NCBI RefSeq assembly: GCF_900184945.1
Contig: NZ_FXYF01000006.1
Location: forward strand, 248,001-312,000
Origin: Antarctobacter aquimaris
GTDB lineage: Bacteria; Pseudomonadota; Alphaproteobacteria; Rhodobacterales; Rhodobacteraceae
Length of the DNA: 64,000 bases
Direction of reading: 5' to 3'
Position numbers and translations under genes: made by a program. Positions 7,814-16,173 of the stretch are shown one piece after another; position 1 is the stretch's first letter, and each line of letters opens with the position of its first letter. The notes beneath the pieces were generated by a model. It was given only the letters and a program-made list of their open reading frames with translations. It did not search any database and was not told the origin of the DNA.

Positions 7814-9424
7814 CTAGAACAGCGCAGACTCCGCGCTGGCCATCGCCTCCACGGTGCCCAGCTGCGCCGAGGCGGGCGGCGCCCCGCGCAATTCGCCACG
7901 CAGGGCCAGCAGCGTGCGCCGGTGGTCCGCCTTGTAGGCCACCACGGCCCTGTTGCGCACTGCCGATTGCTTGAGGAACGCCTTCCACGCGGTTTCGGGC
8001 AGCGCATGGGCACGGTTCAGGCGCCCGGCCCCGTAGCCCGTGTCATACACCCGTTTTCCCAGCAGCACAGCGGTAAACACCTGGTGCGAGAAGAGATGCG
8101 CATGCGGCACGTCCCGCTGGGTCGGCAGCTGGTACTGCCAGAGGTCCAGCAGATGCTCCAGCCGGTCGGAAATCTTCAGCTCGCCGCGGGCGTCGATCCA
8201 GTAGGGCGAATCGCTGCGGTTGTTCAGCCGGTAATGCAGGCAGATGAAATCCCGCACTTCGTTGAACAGGTCGTCCGAGAGCTTGTTGTAGGCGGCGCGC
8301 GTCGCGTCCTCGTAGTCCTGGCTGGGAAAGCAGTCCAGCAGCCAGCGCAGCCCCAGGTCGATCATGTGGATCGCGGTGGATTCCAGCGGCTCGATGAACC
8401 CGCCCGAGAGCCCCAGCGCGATGCAGTTGCCGACCCAGGCGCGGCGCGATCGGCCGATCCGCATGGGGATCACCCGCGGCTCCGACCCCGGTGGGGCGGC
8501 GTCACCAAGATGCGCGAGGAATTCGCGCGCGGCCTCTTCGTCGGTGCGATGCGCCGAGGAAAACACGTAGCCGGTGCCGATCCGGTTGAACAACGGCACG
8601 GCCCAGCTCCATCCGGCCCCCAGGGCGGTGGATTGGGTCGCGGCGCGGATCTTCGACGGGTCGGGATGCGGGGTCTGCAACGCCAGCGCCCGGTCGTTGC
8701 CGAGGTGATCGGAATAGCTGTCGAACGGCTCGCCCAGCGCCTGCTGGATGATCCTGCCGCGGAACCCTGTGCAGTCGATCACCAGCTGGACCGGGTGCCG
8801 CCCCTTCGCGCGCAGATGCAGCGCGGCGACCAGCCCCCGGTCGTCCAGTTCCACATCATCGACGTCGTCGAGGATATGCTCGACCCCGCGCGCGGTGCCC
8901 GTCTCGCACAGCAGGTCGGCGAACTGCACTGCGTCCAGGTGGTAGGCATAGCCCGCGCGCGGCATCGGATCGTCCGCCGGCCCGCCAAATGAGAAGGGAC
9001 ACTTGTACGCCTCGAACAGCTCCGGCATCGGCGAAAAGGAGGTGACATAATCCCGCCGGCCTGCGCCGTAGGCCTGGAAGTAGTGCCCCGCCTCGATGCC
9101 GTCGATCCGCGGCGCCGTGGCAAAGGGGTTCATGTAGCGGATAGGGCGGCCCTTGCGGTCGACGTTCCAGTCATTGAACATCACCCCCATCTTCAACGAC
9201 GCGTTGCAGCGCCGCATGAAGTCCTGGTCGTCGAGGCCCATCTCGCGCAGCGTGACCGGCATCTGCGGCACCGTCTCCTCGCCCACGCCCACGGTGGGGA
9301 CGTTGGGCGATTCGATCAGCGTGATCTTGATGCGTGCGGCGATCTTGCTGCGCAGGAAGGTGGCCGCCAGTCAGCCCGCCGTGCCGCCGCCCACGATGGT
9401 GATGGATGTGACCGGCTCTCCCAT
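7814..9424 (-). pseudogene. Flavin-dependent tryptophan halogenase family gene with an in-frame TGA
   Basis: The full frame, 9424 to 7814, would encode 536 residues, the normal length of FADH2-dependent tryptophan halogenases (PrnA type). The N-terminus reads MGEPVTSITIVGGGTAG, then TGA (9373-9371), then LAATFLRSKIAARIKITLIE. The stop sits exactly where the family has Trp in its FAD motif GGGTAGW, so one G-to-A change (TGG to TGA) explains it. All else looks intact: VPTVGVGEETVPQ, the catalytic-type Lys in ASLKMGV, the halogenase signature GWSWAVPL, and LGLSGGFIEPLESTAI. The next possible start (GTG at 9292) would lose the FAD-binding fold. Either a recent pseudogene or a base error. Upstream are a 2-oxoglutarate oxygenase and a LysR gene on the same strand. 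Confidence 0.85.
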
Positions 9425-9509
9425 GTCGCACCCTCCCTCACGTCTTGATGTAAGGGAGGCCTACGCGCGTGAGCCCGATTGGCAACCCGCGGGTTCGGTC
9501 AGCGCGGGA

Positions 9510-10061
9510 TCAGGTGAAGGCGGGACCATGTACCCAGGTCGTCAGCGAAAAGCGCCGGCCCCGCGTCACCGGTGTGACCCGGTGCAGCACGAAGCTGGGA
9601 AACAGCGTGGCGCTGCCGCGCGCCCGCCCCACCGCATCGACCTGCCCGTTGCCGTTCAGGTCCAGCGCGCCGCCGGCGTAGTCGGCCGGCTCGCTGAGTT
9701 GCGCGACCAGCGTCAGCTTGCGCTTGGCCGCGAAGGTGCCCGCGCCGATGTCCGTGTGCCAGTCGAAGTGGCTGCCCTCCTCCGCCTCATAGCAGGCCAC
9801 CTGCGCCCGCTCGGCGAATTCGGTCAGGGCAAAGCCGAAATGCGCGCGGTTCGCCGCCAACACCGTGTCGACGACGCGGCGGAACACCCAGCCGGCCTCG
9901 CCCTCCTCGTCCAGCCAGGCGATGCGCGCGACGCGGATGCTTTCGTTCTGCTGCCCGCGCACCAGGCCGGCTTCGGCAAAGTCATGCGCCCGGGCAAGGC
10001 GGACTATCTGGTCGCATTCGGCGGCCGAGAACATGGCGTCGCAGGCATAGGGGGTGATCAT
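9510..10061 (-). CDS. Fe(II)/2-oxoglutarate-dependent PKHD-type hydroxylase
   Basis: A 183-residue dioxygenase of the prolyl/lysyl hydroxylase-like (P4Hc) family. The metal site is visible: His102 and Asp104 in HFDWHTDIG, distal His160 in FPSFVLHRVTPV, and Arg170 in TRGRRFSL for 2-oxoglutarate. It is cytoplasmic with no signal. The ATG at 10061 is preceded by GGAG at a good distance; the frame opens 14 codons earlier. Its gene is 85 bp upstream of the halogenase gene on the same strand. Such oxygenases are often found near tryptophan-halogenase-like genes, so joint action on one substrate is possible, but this is inference. Confidence 0.85.
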   Translation of the reverse strand: MITPYACDAMFSAAECDQIVRLARAHDFAEAGLVRGQQNESIRVARIAWLDEEGEAGWVFRRVVDTVLAANRAHFGFALTEFAERAQVACYEAEEGSHFDWHTDIGAGTFAAKRKLTLVAQLSEPADYAGGALDLNGNGQVDAVGRARGSATLFPSFVLHRVTPVTRGRRFSLTTWVHGPAFT

Positions 10062-10180
10062 GGCGGGCTCCGGTGTCCTGAGGTCGCGGCCTTGTGCCAA
10101 CACGTGGAACGATGCGCCGATCCAGCGCCGACACGCCGGGCAGAAAACGACATCCGTTCAGGGCAAATCGCCTACTTCCG

Positions 10181-11389
10181 TCATGCCGGGCGGACGGCGC
10201 GGGCCGCGGCCCGGATACAGTCCAGCATCAGGCCCTGCGCGCGGGTCGGCATCCAGTCGCTGCGGCAGGTCAGGCCGATGGGCCGCGCGGGCCAGTCGAT
10301 CCCCGTATCCAGCCGCACCAGCAGGCCGTTGCGCACCTCGGCCTCGGCCTGCTGGGCAGAGATGCAGCCCAAAAGGTCGCTGCGCATCAGCACCTCGCGC
10401 ATCAGCAGGATCGACCCGCAGTCAAGAATGCTGTCGGGCGGCGGCACCGCGTGGGTGGGGAACAGCGCGTCGAACTGCGCGCGGGACGGGGTGCCGGGAC
10501 GCGGCACAGCCCAGGGATGGCGCGCCAGCACCTCGAGCGGGATGGCGCGCGCGCCGGCCAGCGGGTGCCCGGGCCGCGCCAGAACCGACAGCGTGTCCTC
10601 GAACAAGGGTTCCTGCGTGATGTCCGGCACCGGCAAGGTGTCGCGCAGGGCGCCCAGGATCAGGTCGATGGCGCCGCGCCGCAGCCCCGTCAGCATGTCG
10701 GCATAGGGGCCGTCGATCACCGTGACCCGCTGCCGGGGCCGCAGGGCGCGGAACCGCGCCAGCGCCTCGGGCAGCACGACCGAACGCGACAGCGGCAGCG
10801 CACCGATGACGATGCGGCCGACCTCGCGGCCTTCGTCCTCGGCCAGGTCCGCCTCGACCTGCTCGATCTCGGAGAACGCCAGCTGTGCGGCCTGTGCCAG
10901 GCTGCGGCAGGCCCGCGTCGGCACCGACCCCTGCGAGGTCCGTTCGAACAGCGGCCGCCCGGCCGCCTGCTCCAGCTGGCTGATGGCGCGGTGCACCGTC
11001 GGTTGTGCCAGCCCCAGCGCGCGCGCCGCCAGGGTATGGTTCTGTGCCTCGGTCATCGCGATCAGCGCCTGCACCTGCGCGGCGCTGGCGGTGACCGCCA
11101 GCCTGGGCGACACTTCGGCCAGCGCCGCGTCGAGCCGGTCCATCGCGCGGCGGAGGCGCACCTCGAACAGCCGCCCTCTCCGGGTCGGGAAAAAACCGTT
11201 GCGCCTGCGTTCGAACAGGTCGCCGCCGGCTTCGCGCTCGAGCTTGGCCAAGGCCTGCGTGACCGCCGGCTGCGTCACCCGGCACCGCTCGGCCGCCAGC
11301 GTCGGCGAGCGCAGGTCCACCACGGCAAGGAACACGCGGAAATGCCTGAAATTGCGCGAGATCATCTGGGTTCCGGCATCGGTGGCCAC
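10181..11389 (-). CDS. LysR-type regulator with two tandem DNA-binding domains
   Basis: A 402-residue LysR-family regulator, about 100 residues longer than usual. The extra length is a second winged-helix domain. The first HTH (about residues 14-88) has RVTQPAVTQALAKLEREAGG followed by LFERRRNGFFPTRRG. The second (about 102-182) has LGLAQPTVHRAISQLEQAAG then LFERTSQGSVPTRACR. A normal effector-binding domain follows from about residue 190 (GRIVIGALPLSRSVVLPEAL). The target is unknown; the gene is upstream of the hydroxylase and halogenase on the same strand (119 bp gap), so it may control them. A second start at 11365 is possible. The left att site of the island is 71 bp upstream. Confidence 0.9.
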   Translation of the reverse strand: MATDAGTQMISRNFRHFRVFLAVVDLRSPTLAAERCRVTQPAVTQALAKLEREAGGDLFERRRNGFFPTRRGRLFEVRLRRAMDRLDAALAEVSPRLAVTASAAQVQALIAMTEAQNHTLAARALGLAQPTVHRAISQLEQAAGRPLFERTSQGSVPTRACRSLAQAAQLAFSEIEQVEADLAEDEGREVGRIVIGALPLSRSVVLPEALARFRALRPRQRVTVIDGPYADMLTGLRRGAIDLILGALRDTLPVPDITQEPLFEDTLSVLARPGHPLAGARAIPLEVLARHPWAVPRPGTPSRAQFDALFPTHAVPPPDSILDCGSILLMREVLMRSDLLGCISAQQAEAEVRNGLLVRLDTGIDWPARPIGLTCRSDWMPTRAQGLMLDCIRAAARAVRPA

Positions 11390-11458
11390 GACGGGCGACA
11401 GGGGTCGGTATAGCCCCGTCTTATGGCCGCGAAAAGCGCGGATGTCGGCTGGGGAGAG

Positions 11459-11602
11459 GTGACATGGCGACCCCGGCAGGACGGCAATAAAACCTGTGAA
11501 GCAAGAGGGTTAGAGCGCCCAACCGTCGAAACTACCGCCATTGAAATCCTTGGCGAATATGGGCTTTTGCCCAACCGGAAACAGACGGGGCTGGCAGCAT
11601 GA
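11459..11602 (+). CDS. Short open frame across attL, unknown (possible fragment)
   Basis: A 47-codon frame starting GTG at 11459 with GGGGAG just before it. It reads through the att repeat and ends in TGA overlapping the start of the connector gene (ATGA). The last 25 or so residues (ETTAIEILGEYGLLPNRKQT, then GLAA) look like real protein sequence, somewhat like the C-terminal tail of small phage proteins such as P27-type small terminases. The front end lies in the att site and host DNA, so the gene may be truncated by integration. Low confidence. Confidence 0.3.
   Translation: MTWRPRQDGNKTCEARGLERPTVETTAIEILGEYGLLPNRKQTGLAA
11460..11482 (+). repeat. attL: left 23-bp direct repeat of the island
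   Basis: Starts TGACATGGCGACCCCGGCAG and is identical over 23 bases to 20777-20799. It corresponds to the 3' end of tRNA-Arg(CCT), including the encoded CCA, plus five bases beyond. Confidence 0.9.
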
Positions 11603-12147
11603 AGACGCTCATCAGCCGCACACCCGTCAGCTCCGCCGCCCCCTTCGACTTCGATGCGGTCAAGCTGCACCTGCGCGTGGACTTTGACGATGACGACACG
11701 TTGATACAAGACATGGCCTGGACGGCTGCGGCAGAGCTGGAACAGTTTGCCCAGCTTGCCCTGCTGACCCAGACCGTGCGCGTGGTGGTCTTCGACCCCG
11801 GCACCGATCTGGACTGGCGCTTGCCTGTCGGTCCCGTGGCCGATGACGCGGCCGTGACCATCGCGGCGGACGGCGCGTCCTTCACGGACTTCACGCTGGT
11901 CGGCGGTACGCGCGCCATGATCCGCTTGGGCGACAGCTTCCTGACGCTTCTGCCTGACCGCCTGACGATTGAATACCCGGCAGGCTTTGGGGATGCCGCG
12001 ACCGACATACCCCGCGATCTGGCGCAAGCGATCATGGATCAGACAGCGCTGCACTACGACAGCAGGGGCCCGACCGACTTCAAGAGCCTGACGACCTCGC
12101 CGCACCTTGCGCGCATCGCAGCGCGCTACCGTGGGGTGCAGGGATGA
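11599..12147 (+). CDS. Phage head-tail connector, gp6/phiE125-gp8-like
   Basis: A 182-residue protein with the layout of HK97 gp6-type connectors, which form a ring under the portal. The N-terminal helices carry the usual pattern FDAVKLHLRVDFDDDDTLIQ (about residues 18-37) and MAWTAAAELEQFAQLALL, followed by a beta-rich middle and a helical end (DLAQAIMDQTALHYDSRG). It is the first gene of the rightward structural block; its stop overlaps the next start by four bases (ATGA). In ordinary phages it follows the capsid gene; here it comes first. Confidence 0.75.
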   Translation: MKTLISRTPVSSAAPFDFDAVKLHLRVDFDDDDTLIQDMAWTAAAELEQFAQLALLTQTVRVVVFDPGTDLDWRLPVGPVADDAAVTIAADGASFTDFTLVGGTRAMIRLGDSFLTLLPDRLTIEYPAGFGDAATDIPRDLAQAIMDQTALHYDSRGPTDFKSLTTSPHLARIAARYRGVQG

Positions 12148-12848
12148 GTGGCAAATGGCGACAGGAATGGGCGGCGGCCGTGCGAACGGCCCGTGATCTG
12201 TCCATGACAGCGAAGATGCTGGCGCAGGTTCTTGCCCTGGACTTTGCCAATCGTGACACTGGTCAGTGCAACCCTTCGCGGCAGACTCTGGCGGACCACA
12301 TGGGCGTGTCAGAGGCCACCGTCAAGCGCGCTCTGGCCGACCTGATCAGCGCCGGATGGCTTGGCAAGACGGGCGTCACAGCACGCAAGCGAACCGCCAG
12401 CTATGCTTTCCTCAGCCCCGGTAAAGTGGTCGCGTTTGGTCAACGACCGCAGGATAACGCGGGTCACAAACGACCCGCGACCGCACCGGGAACGCGGGTC
12501 AAATCTGCACCGAACGCGGGTCATATCTGCACCGCGCCATATAGAGGCAGGAACCAAGTAAAGAACCAGAGCGCGTGCCCGACCGCATCTGAGCAAGACT
12601 GCCCCGTTCGGCAGGTGTTCGAGATCGCCCCCGGATCGCATCGGCACGTTGCCTGGGACGGTTGGCTGGCGGCTCACGGCTGGCCGGTGCTGGCCGAGCT
12701 TGGCGACCGGGTCAGGCAGAGAAAGTGCGCGGGATGGCTGATGCCGTCCGCCATGCCCCCGGATGACGCTGACAGCATCGGACAGCAAGTCGCTGTTCGT
12801 TTCCTGACCTGGGCAACGACCCCGCAACCGAAGGCGGCGCGGGCATGA
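12144..12848 (+). CDS. HTH protein of the island, possible replication initiator or small-terminase analogue
   Basis: A 234-residue protein. The N-terminal third is a winged-helix domain of the HTH_36 type: NRDTGQCNPSRQTLADHMG, then VSEATVKRALADLISAGWLG (about residues 53-72). Such domains are common in phage and plasmid replication initiators (RepA/O-like). The middle is a low-complexity linker whose DNA carries iteron-like repeats and a hairpin (12439-12534), the arrangement seen in lambda gene O, where the origin lies inside the initiator gene. The C-terminal part (about 155-230) is unrecognised. The gene sits where a small terminase normally lies and overlaps the large terminase start (ATGA), so a packaging role is the main alternative. 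Confidence 0.6.
   Translation: MSGKWRQEWAAAVRTARDLSMTAKMLAQVLALDFANRDTGQCNPSRQTLADHMGVSEATVKRALADLISAGWLGKTGVTARKRTASYAFLSPGKVVAFGQRPQDNAGHKRPATAPGTRVKSAPNAGHICTAPYRGRNQVKNQSACPTASEQDCPVRQVFEIAPGSHRHVAWDGWLAAHGWPVLAELGDRVRQRKCAGWLMPSAMPPDDADSIGQQVAVRFLTWATTPQPKAARA
12439..12534. repeat. Iteron-like repeats and hairpin inside the HTH gene (candidate origin)
   Basis: Two directly abutting 22-bp repeats, 12491-12512 and 12513-12534, differ at one base; each begins AACGCGGGTCA and continues with a TCTGCACCG end. A partial third copy starts at 12456. A perfect 8-bp inverted repeat, CGCGGGTC/GACCCGCG with a 6-nt loop, spans 12458-12479, and GGTC-AAC-GACC starts at 12439. The cluster suggests a site bound by a dimeric protein, by analogy with iterons in phage and plasmid origins. 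It is in a coding region, so coding constraint alone does not explain it. Confidence 0.6.
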
Positions 12849-14572
12849 CCGAGGTGGCGAAGCAGACCGGGAAGGCACCCCGCGCGTGGAGGGCGGCCGA
12901 TGGCTCGAAACTCCCGCCGAAGCCCGAGCGCGCGCCTGTCATCGCGGCCGCGCATCAGCCCGACCTCTTTGCATCTGGTCCCAATGCCGCAACTTTGTTG
13001 CGAGGGGGTAACCGTCACCCTGAGTTGGGAATTTTCGCGCCCGGTGGGGAGCTGGAATCTGCGGCCCCGGCCGAGAAAGCTATGCGCTGGATGCAAGGCT
13101 TGTGCATCCCGGAAGGTCCGAACGCGGGCCAGCCGGTGACGCTGGCCCCGTTCCAGCGGCGTTTCATCGAAGGCGCCCTTGCCCCTGACACCGCCGCCGC
13201 CGTTCTCAGCATCGGGCGCGGCAATGGCAAGTCCGCGATCACGGCCGGGCTGGGCCTGGGTGGGCTGCTGGGCATCTGGGACCGCCAGCCGCGCCGCGAG
13301 ATCATCGCCGCCGCCAGGACGCGGGACCAAGGCCGGATCATCTGGGACTTCGTGGCAGGCTACTGCCAGTCGCTTCCCCTCGAGGTGCAACGGCACCTGA
13401 TCTTTCGCCGCGCGCCGCGCCTGGAGATCGAATATACCGGCGATGGCGGCGGGCATGTGCTGCGCGTGGTGGCGGCGGACGGCAAGTCCGCCCTGGGCGG
13501 CGCGCCGACCATCGTCATCCTGGACGAGCGCGGGCACTGGGCGCTGGATCGCGGCGACGAGTTGGAACACGCGCTGTTGTCCGGTCTGGGCAAACGCGGC
13601 GGCCGCGCCTTCCTGATCAGCACGTCCGCCAGCGACGACACCCACCCTTTCAGCCGCTGGATCGACGATCCGGCCCCCGGAACCTACGTGCAGGAACACC
13701 GGCCGGCCCCCGGTCTGCCGGCGGATGACCGGGACTCGCTTCTCATCGCCAATCCGGGCGCGCCGCACGGCATCGGCGGGAGCCTGGAATGGCTCGAGGC
13801 ACAGGCACAGCGGGCGATTGCGCGCGGCGGCTCGAGCCTGTCCACCTTCCGCCTCTACAACCGCAACGAACGGATCAGCGGCGAGTCGCGGGACCTGCTG
13901 ATCACCCTGGACGAATGGCTGGCCTGCGAAGTCTCCGAGCTTCCGCCGCGCGAGGGCGGCGTGGTGATCGGGATCGACCTGGGCGGCTCTGCCAGCATGA
14001 CCGCCGCCGCCTTCTACTGGCCCGCGACCGGACGGCTCGAGGCCCTGGGCACCTTCCCCAGCTCCCCCAGCCTGCTGGACCGTGGGCAGGCCGATGGCGT
14101 GGCCGGGCGCTATGTCGAGATGCAGGAGCGCGGCGAACTGACCACGCTGGGCGACAAGACCGTTCCCGTGGCCCCGTGGCTGGTCGAGGTGCTGCGCCAC
14201 GTCGAGGGCCAAGGGGTTACCTGCATTATTGCCGACCGCTACAAGCAAGCGGAGCTGGGTGAAGCGATCACGCGGGCGGGCATTCGGGCACCCGTGGTTT
14301 GGCGCAGCACAGTGTGGAAAGAGTCAAACGAGGACTGCGAGCGTTTTCGCCGCGCCGCCTTCGACGGACTGGTGAAAGCCAAGCCCTCGCTGCTGCTGCG
14401 CTCTGCCTTCGCGGATGCGGTCTGCATTCGCGATGCCTCGAACAATATCAAACTGGCCAAGGCCCGATCCACCGGTTGCATTGACGCTGTACAGGCATCG
14501 GTGATCGCCGTTGCCCAGGGCGCGCGGATCGCCGCGCAGCCGGTGCGCAAGGCGAGAATGCTATGGGCCTGA
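12845..14572 (+). CDS. Phage large terminase (TerL)
   Basis: A 575-residue DNA-packaging motor. The ATPase half has Walker A GRGNGKS (residues 124-130) after SIL-type strand AVLSI, and Walker B TIVILDE with Asp227/Glu228, followed by the coupling motif region FLISTSASDD. The nuclease half starts near residue 373 with VVIGIDLGG (Asp378), and continues with IIADRYKQAELGEAI. Length and order match the HK97/Terminase_1 family. The start overlaps the HTH gene by four bases and the end overlaps the HNH gene by ten, so it is part of one transcript. It should package DNA into the capsid encoded just downstream. Confidence 0.92.
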   Translation: MTEVAKQTGKAPRAWRAADGSKLPPKPERAPVIAAAHQPDLFASGPNAATLLRGGNRHPELGIFAPGGELESAAPAEKAMRWMQGLCIPEGPNAGQPVTLAPFQRRFIEGALAPDTAAAVLSIGRGNGKSAITAGLGLGGLLGIWDRQPRREIIAAARTRDQGRIIWDFVAGYCQSLPLEVQRHLIFRRAPRLEIEYTGDGGGHVLRVVAADGKSALGGAPTIVILDERGHWALDRGDELEHALLSGLGKRGGRAFLISTSASDDTHPFSRWIDDPAPGTYVQEHRPAPGLPADDRDSLLIANPGAPHGIGGSLEWLEAQAQRAIARGGSSLSTFRLYNRNERISGESRDLLITLDEWLACEVSELPPREGGVVIGIDLGGSASMTAAAFYWPATGRLEALGTFPSSPSLLDRGQADGVAGRYVEMQERGELTTLGDKTVPVAPWLVEVLRHVEGQGVTCIIADRYKQAELGEAITRAGIRAPVVWRSTVWKESNEDCERFRRAAFDGLVKAKPSLLLRSAFADAVCIRDASNNIKLAKARSTGCIDAVQASVIAVAQGARIAAQPVRKARMLWA

Positions 14573-14907
14573 GGAAGGAACACCAGAGGTTCAGCCGCAA
14601 GGTGACCCGCACCAAGCGGTGGAAGGTGCTGCGCGCGGAGATCCTCGAGCGTGATGGCTACCGCTGCCGGGACTGCGGCTGTCGCGGGCGGCTCGAGGTG
14701 GATCACGTCAAGCCGGTCAGGACGCACCCGGACCTGTCCTACGACCCCTCGAACCTGCAAGCCCTTTGCCCGTCCTGCCACACGCGCAAGACGCGCATCG
14801 AATGCGGCCACCCGCCGCCACGAGAAGACCGCCAGGACTGGCAACACGCTGTCGAGGCCCTGGAACAAGACGGCAGAAAAAAAACTGAAAGCACAAAGGA
14901 GCTTTAG
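14563..14907 (+). CDS. HNH endonuclease
   Basis: A 114-residue HNH nuclease. Zinc ligands are Cys35-x-x-Cys38 and Cys69-x-x-Cys72; the catalytic part includes Asp47-His48 (LEVDHVKPV), Asn64 and His73 (CPSCH). In HK97-like phages such HNH proteins work with the terminase at cos sites, which would imply cos packaging here. It overlaps the end of TerL by ten bases and is followed at once by the capsid gene. Confidence 0.9.
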   Translation: MGLRKEHQRFSRKVTRTKRWKVLRAEILERDGYRCRDCGCRGRLEVDHVKPVRTHPDLSYDPSNLQALCPSCHTRKTRIECGHPPPREDRQDWQHAVEALEQDGRKKTESTKEL

Positions 14908-16173
14908 ATGCTTGACTCAGTACGAATTTCTCGGAGGCAATCCGAGATCAGACAGTCTCTGGCAGAGCTGGCAGGCAAGGACAGCCCGTCCGACGACGAG
15001 CTGCGCGGCATGGACACGCTTGACCGCGAATACCGCGCCAACGAGACCCGGTATCGCGCCGCCCTCATCGCAGAGGACGAAGAACGCCGCGAGGCCGGGG
15101 CCGACCTCGAGACCCGTTCCGCCCAGGAATGGGCCGACCTGATGGCCGGTTTCGAGCTGCGGCAGGTGGCGCTGGCCCTGGACGAAGGACGCCAGCTCAC
15201 CGGCAGGACGGCCGAAGTCGTGACCGAGTTGCGCGAGCGCGGCGGCTTCCGTGGTATCCCGGTGCCGTGGCAGGCGCTGGAAATCCGCGCGGGCGAGACG
15301 GTGGCCAGCGGCACCCCGAACCCGATGCAGACGCGGCCGATCATCGACCGGCTGTTTCCCGACAGTGTGGCGGCTCGCATGGGCGCGCAGATGATCAGCA
15401 TCGACGCGGGCGCGGTGGAATGGCCGGTGACGACCTCGGCCGTCACGGCGGGCTGGGCAGATGGCGAGACCGCGAACGTGGCCGGGCCGACGACCTATGC
15501 CACGACCGACCGCGCAATGTCGCCTGACCACAACCTCGGCATCCAAATGCGGATCACGCGCAAGGCCCTCAAACAGTCCGGCGCGGCGCTGGAACAGGCG
15601 GTGCGGCGCGACATGAGCGGGGCCATGGGTGCGGCGATGGATCAGGCGGCCTTTCTCGGCACCGGGGCCAATGGCCAGCCGCTGGGCGTGATCACCGGCG
15701 CGGCGACCTATGGCATCACGTCCACGGCAGTCGCCGCATCGGTGAGCTGGTCAGCCTATCGCGCGGCCGTCGCGCGCTTCATGACCGCGAATGCCGCAAC
15801 CGGCCCGAAGTCGGTCAAGGCGCTGATCCGGCCGGAGGTCTGGGACTACCTCGATGGCCTCATGGTGGGCGATGGCGGTTTCAAATTCGAGTACGACCGG
15901 CTGGCCGAGAACCTTGGCGAAGTCGTCATGACCTCGAACGCTCTTGCGGCCCCGACCTCGGGAACCCCGGACGTAACGCAATCGCTGCTGACGACCGCCG
16001 CAGGCGGTGTCGCCCCGATCTTCATCGGCGCGTGGGGTGCTGTGGATGTGATCCGCGACCCCTACAGCGATGCACAATCGGGTGGGCTGCGGATCACCGC
16101 GCTTGCCACGATGGACGTGACCGTTGCGCGTCCGTCCCAGCTTGAACTGCTGACCGGGCTGGAGCTGGGCTGA
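14908..16173 (+). CDS. HK97-type major capsid protein
   Basis: A 421-residue phage capsid protein of the HK97 family. The first 110 or so residues form a charged, helical scaffold-like delta domain (RISRRQSEIRQSLAELAGKD and on), normally removed by the protease. The shell domain begins near GGFRGIPVPWQALEI and shows the typical PIIDRLFPDSVAARMG, ALEQAVRRDMSGAMGAAMDQ and FLGTGANGQPLGVI pieces. AAAGGAG precedes the ATG. The stop and the protease start share one base. This order, capsid before protease before portal, is the reverse of classical HK97. Confidence 0.92.
   Translation: MLDSVRISRRQSEIRQSLAELAGKDSPSDDELRGMDTLDREYRANETRYRAALIAEDEERREAGADLETRSAQEWADLMAGFELRQVALALDEGRQLTGRTAEVVTELRERGGFRGIPVPWQALEIRAGETVASGTPNPMQTRPIIDRLFPDSVAARMGAQMISIDAGAVEWPVTTSAVTAGWADGETANVAGPTTYATTDRAMSPDHNLGIQMRITRKALKQSGAALEQAVRRDMSGAMGAAMDQAAFLGTGANGQPLGVITGAATYGITSTAVAASVSWSAYRAAVARFMTANAATGPKSVKALIRPEVWDYLDGLMVGDGGFKFEYDRLAENLGEVVMTSNALAAPTSGTPDVTQSLLTTAAGGVAPIFIGAWGAVDVIRDPYSDAQSGGLRITALATMDVTVARPSQLELLTGLELG

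Noticed and set aside
9371-9373. Selenocysteine or programmed readthrough at the halogenase TGA
   Set aside because: The family uses Trp here, there is no visible insertion element, and a single base change explains it better.
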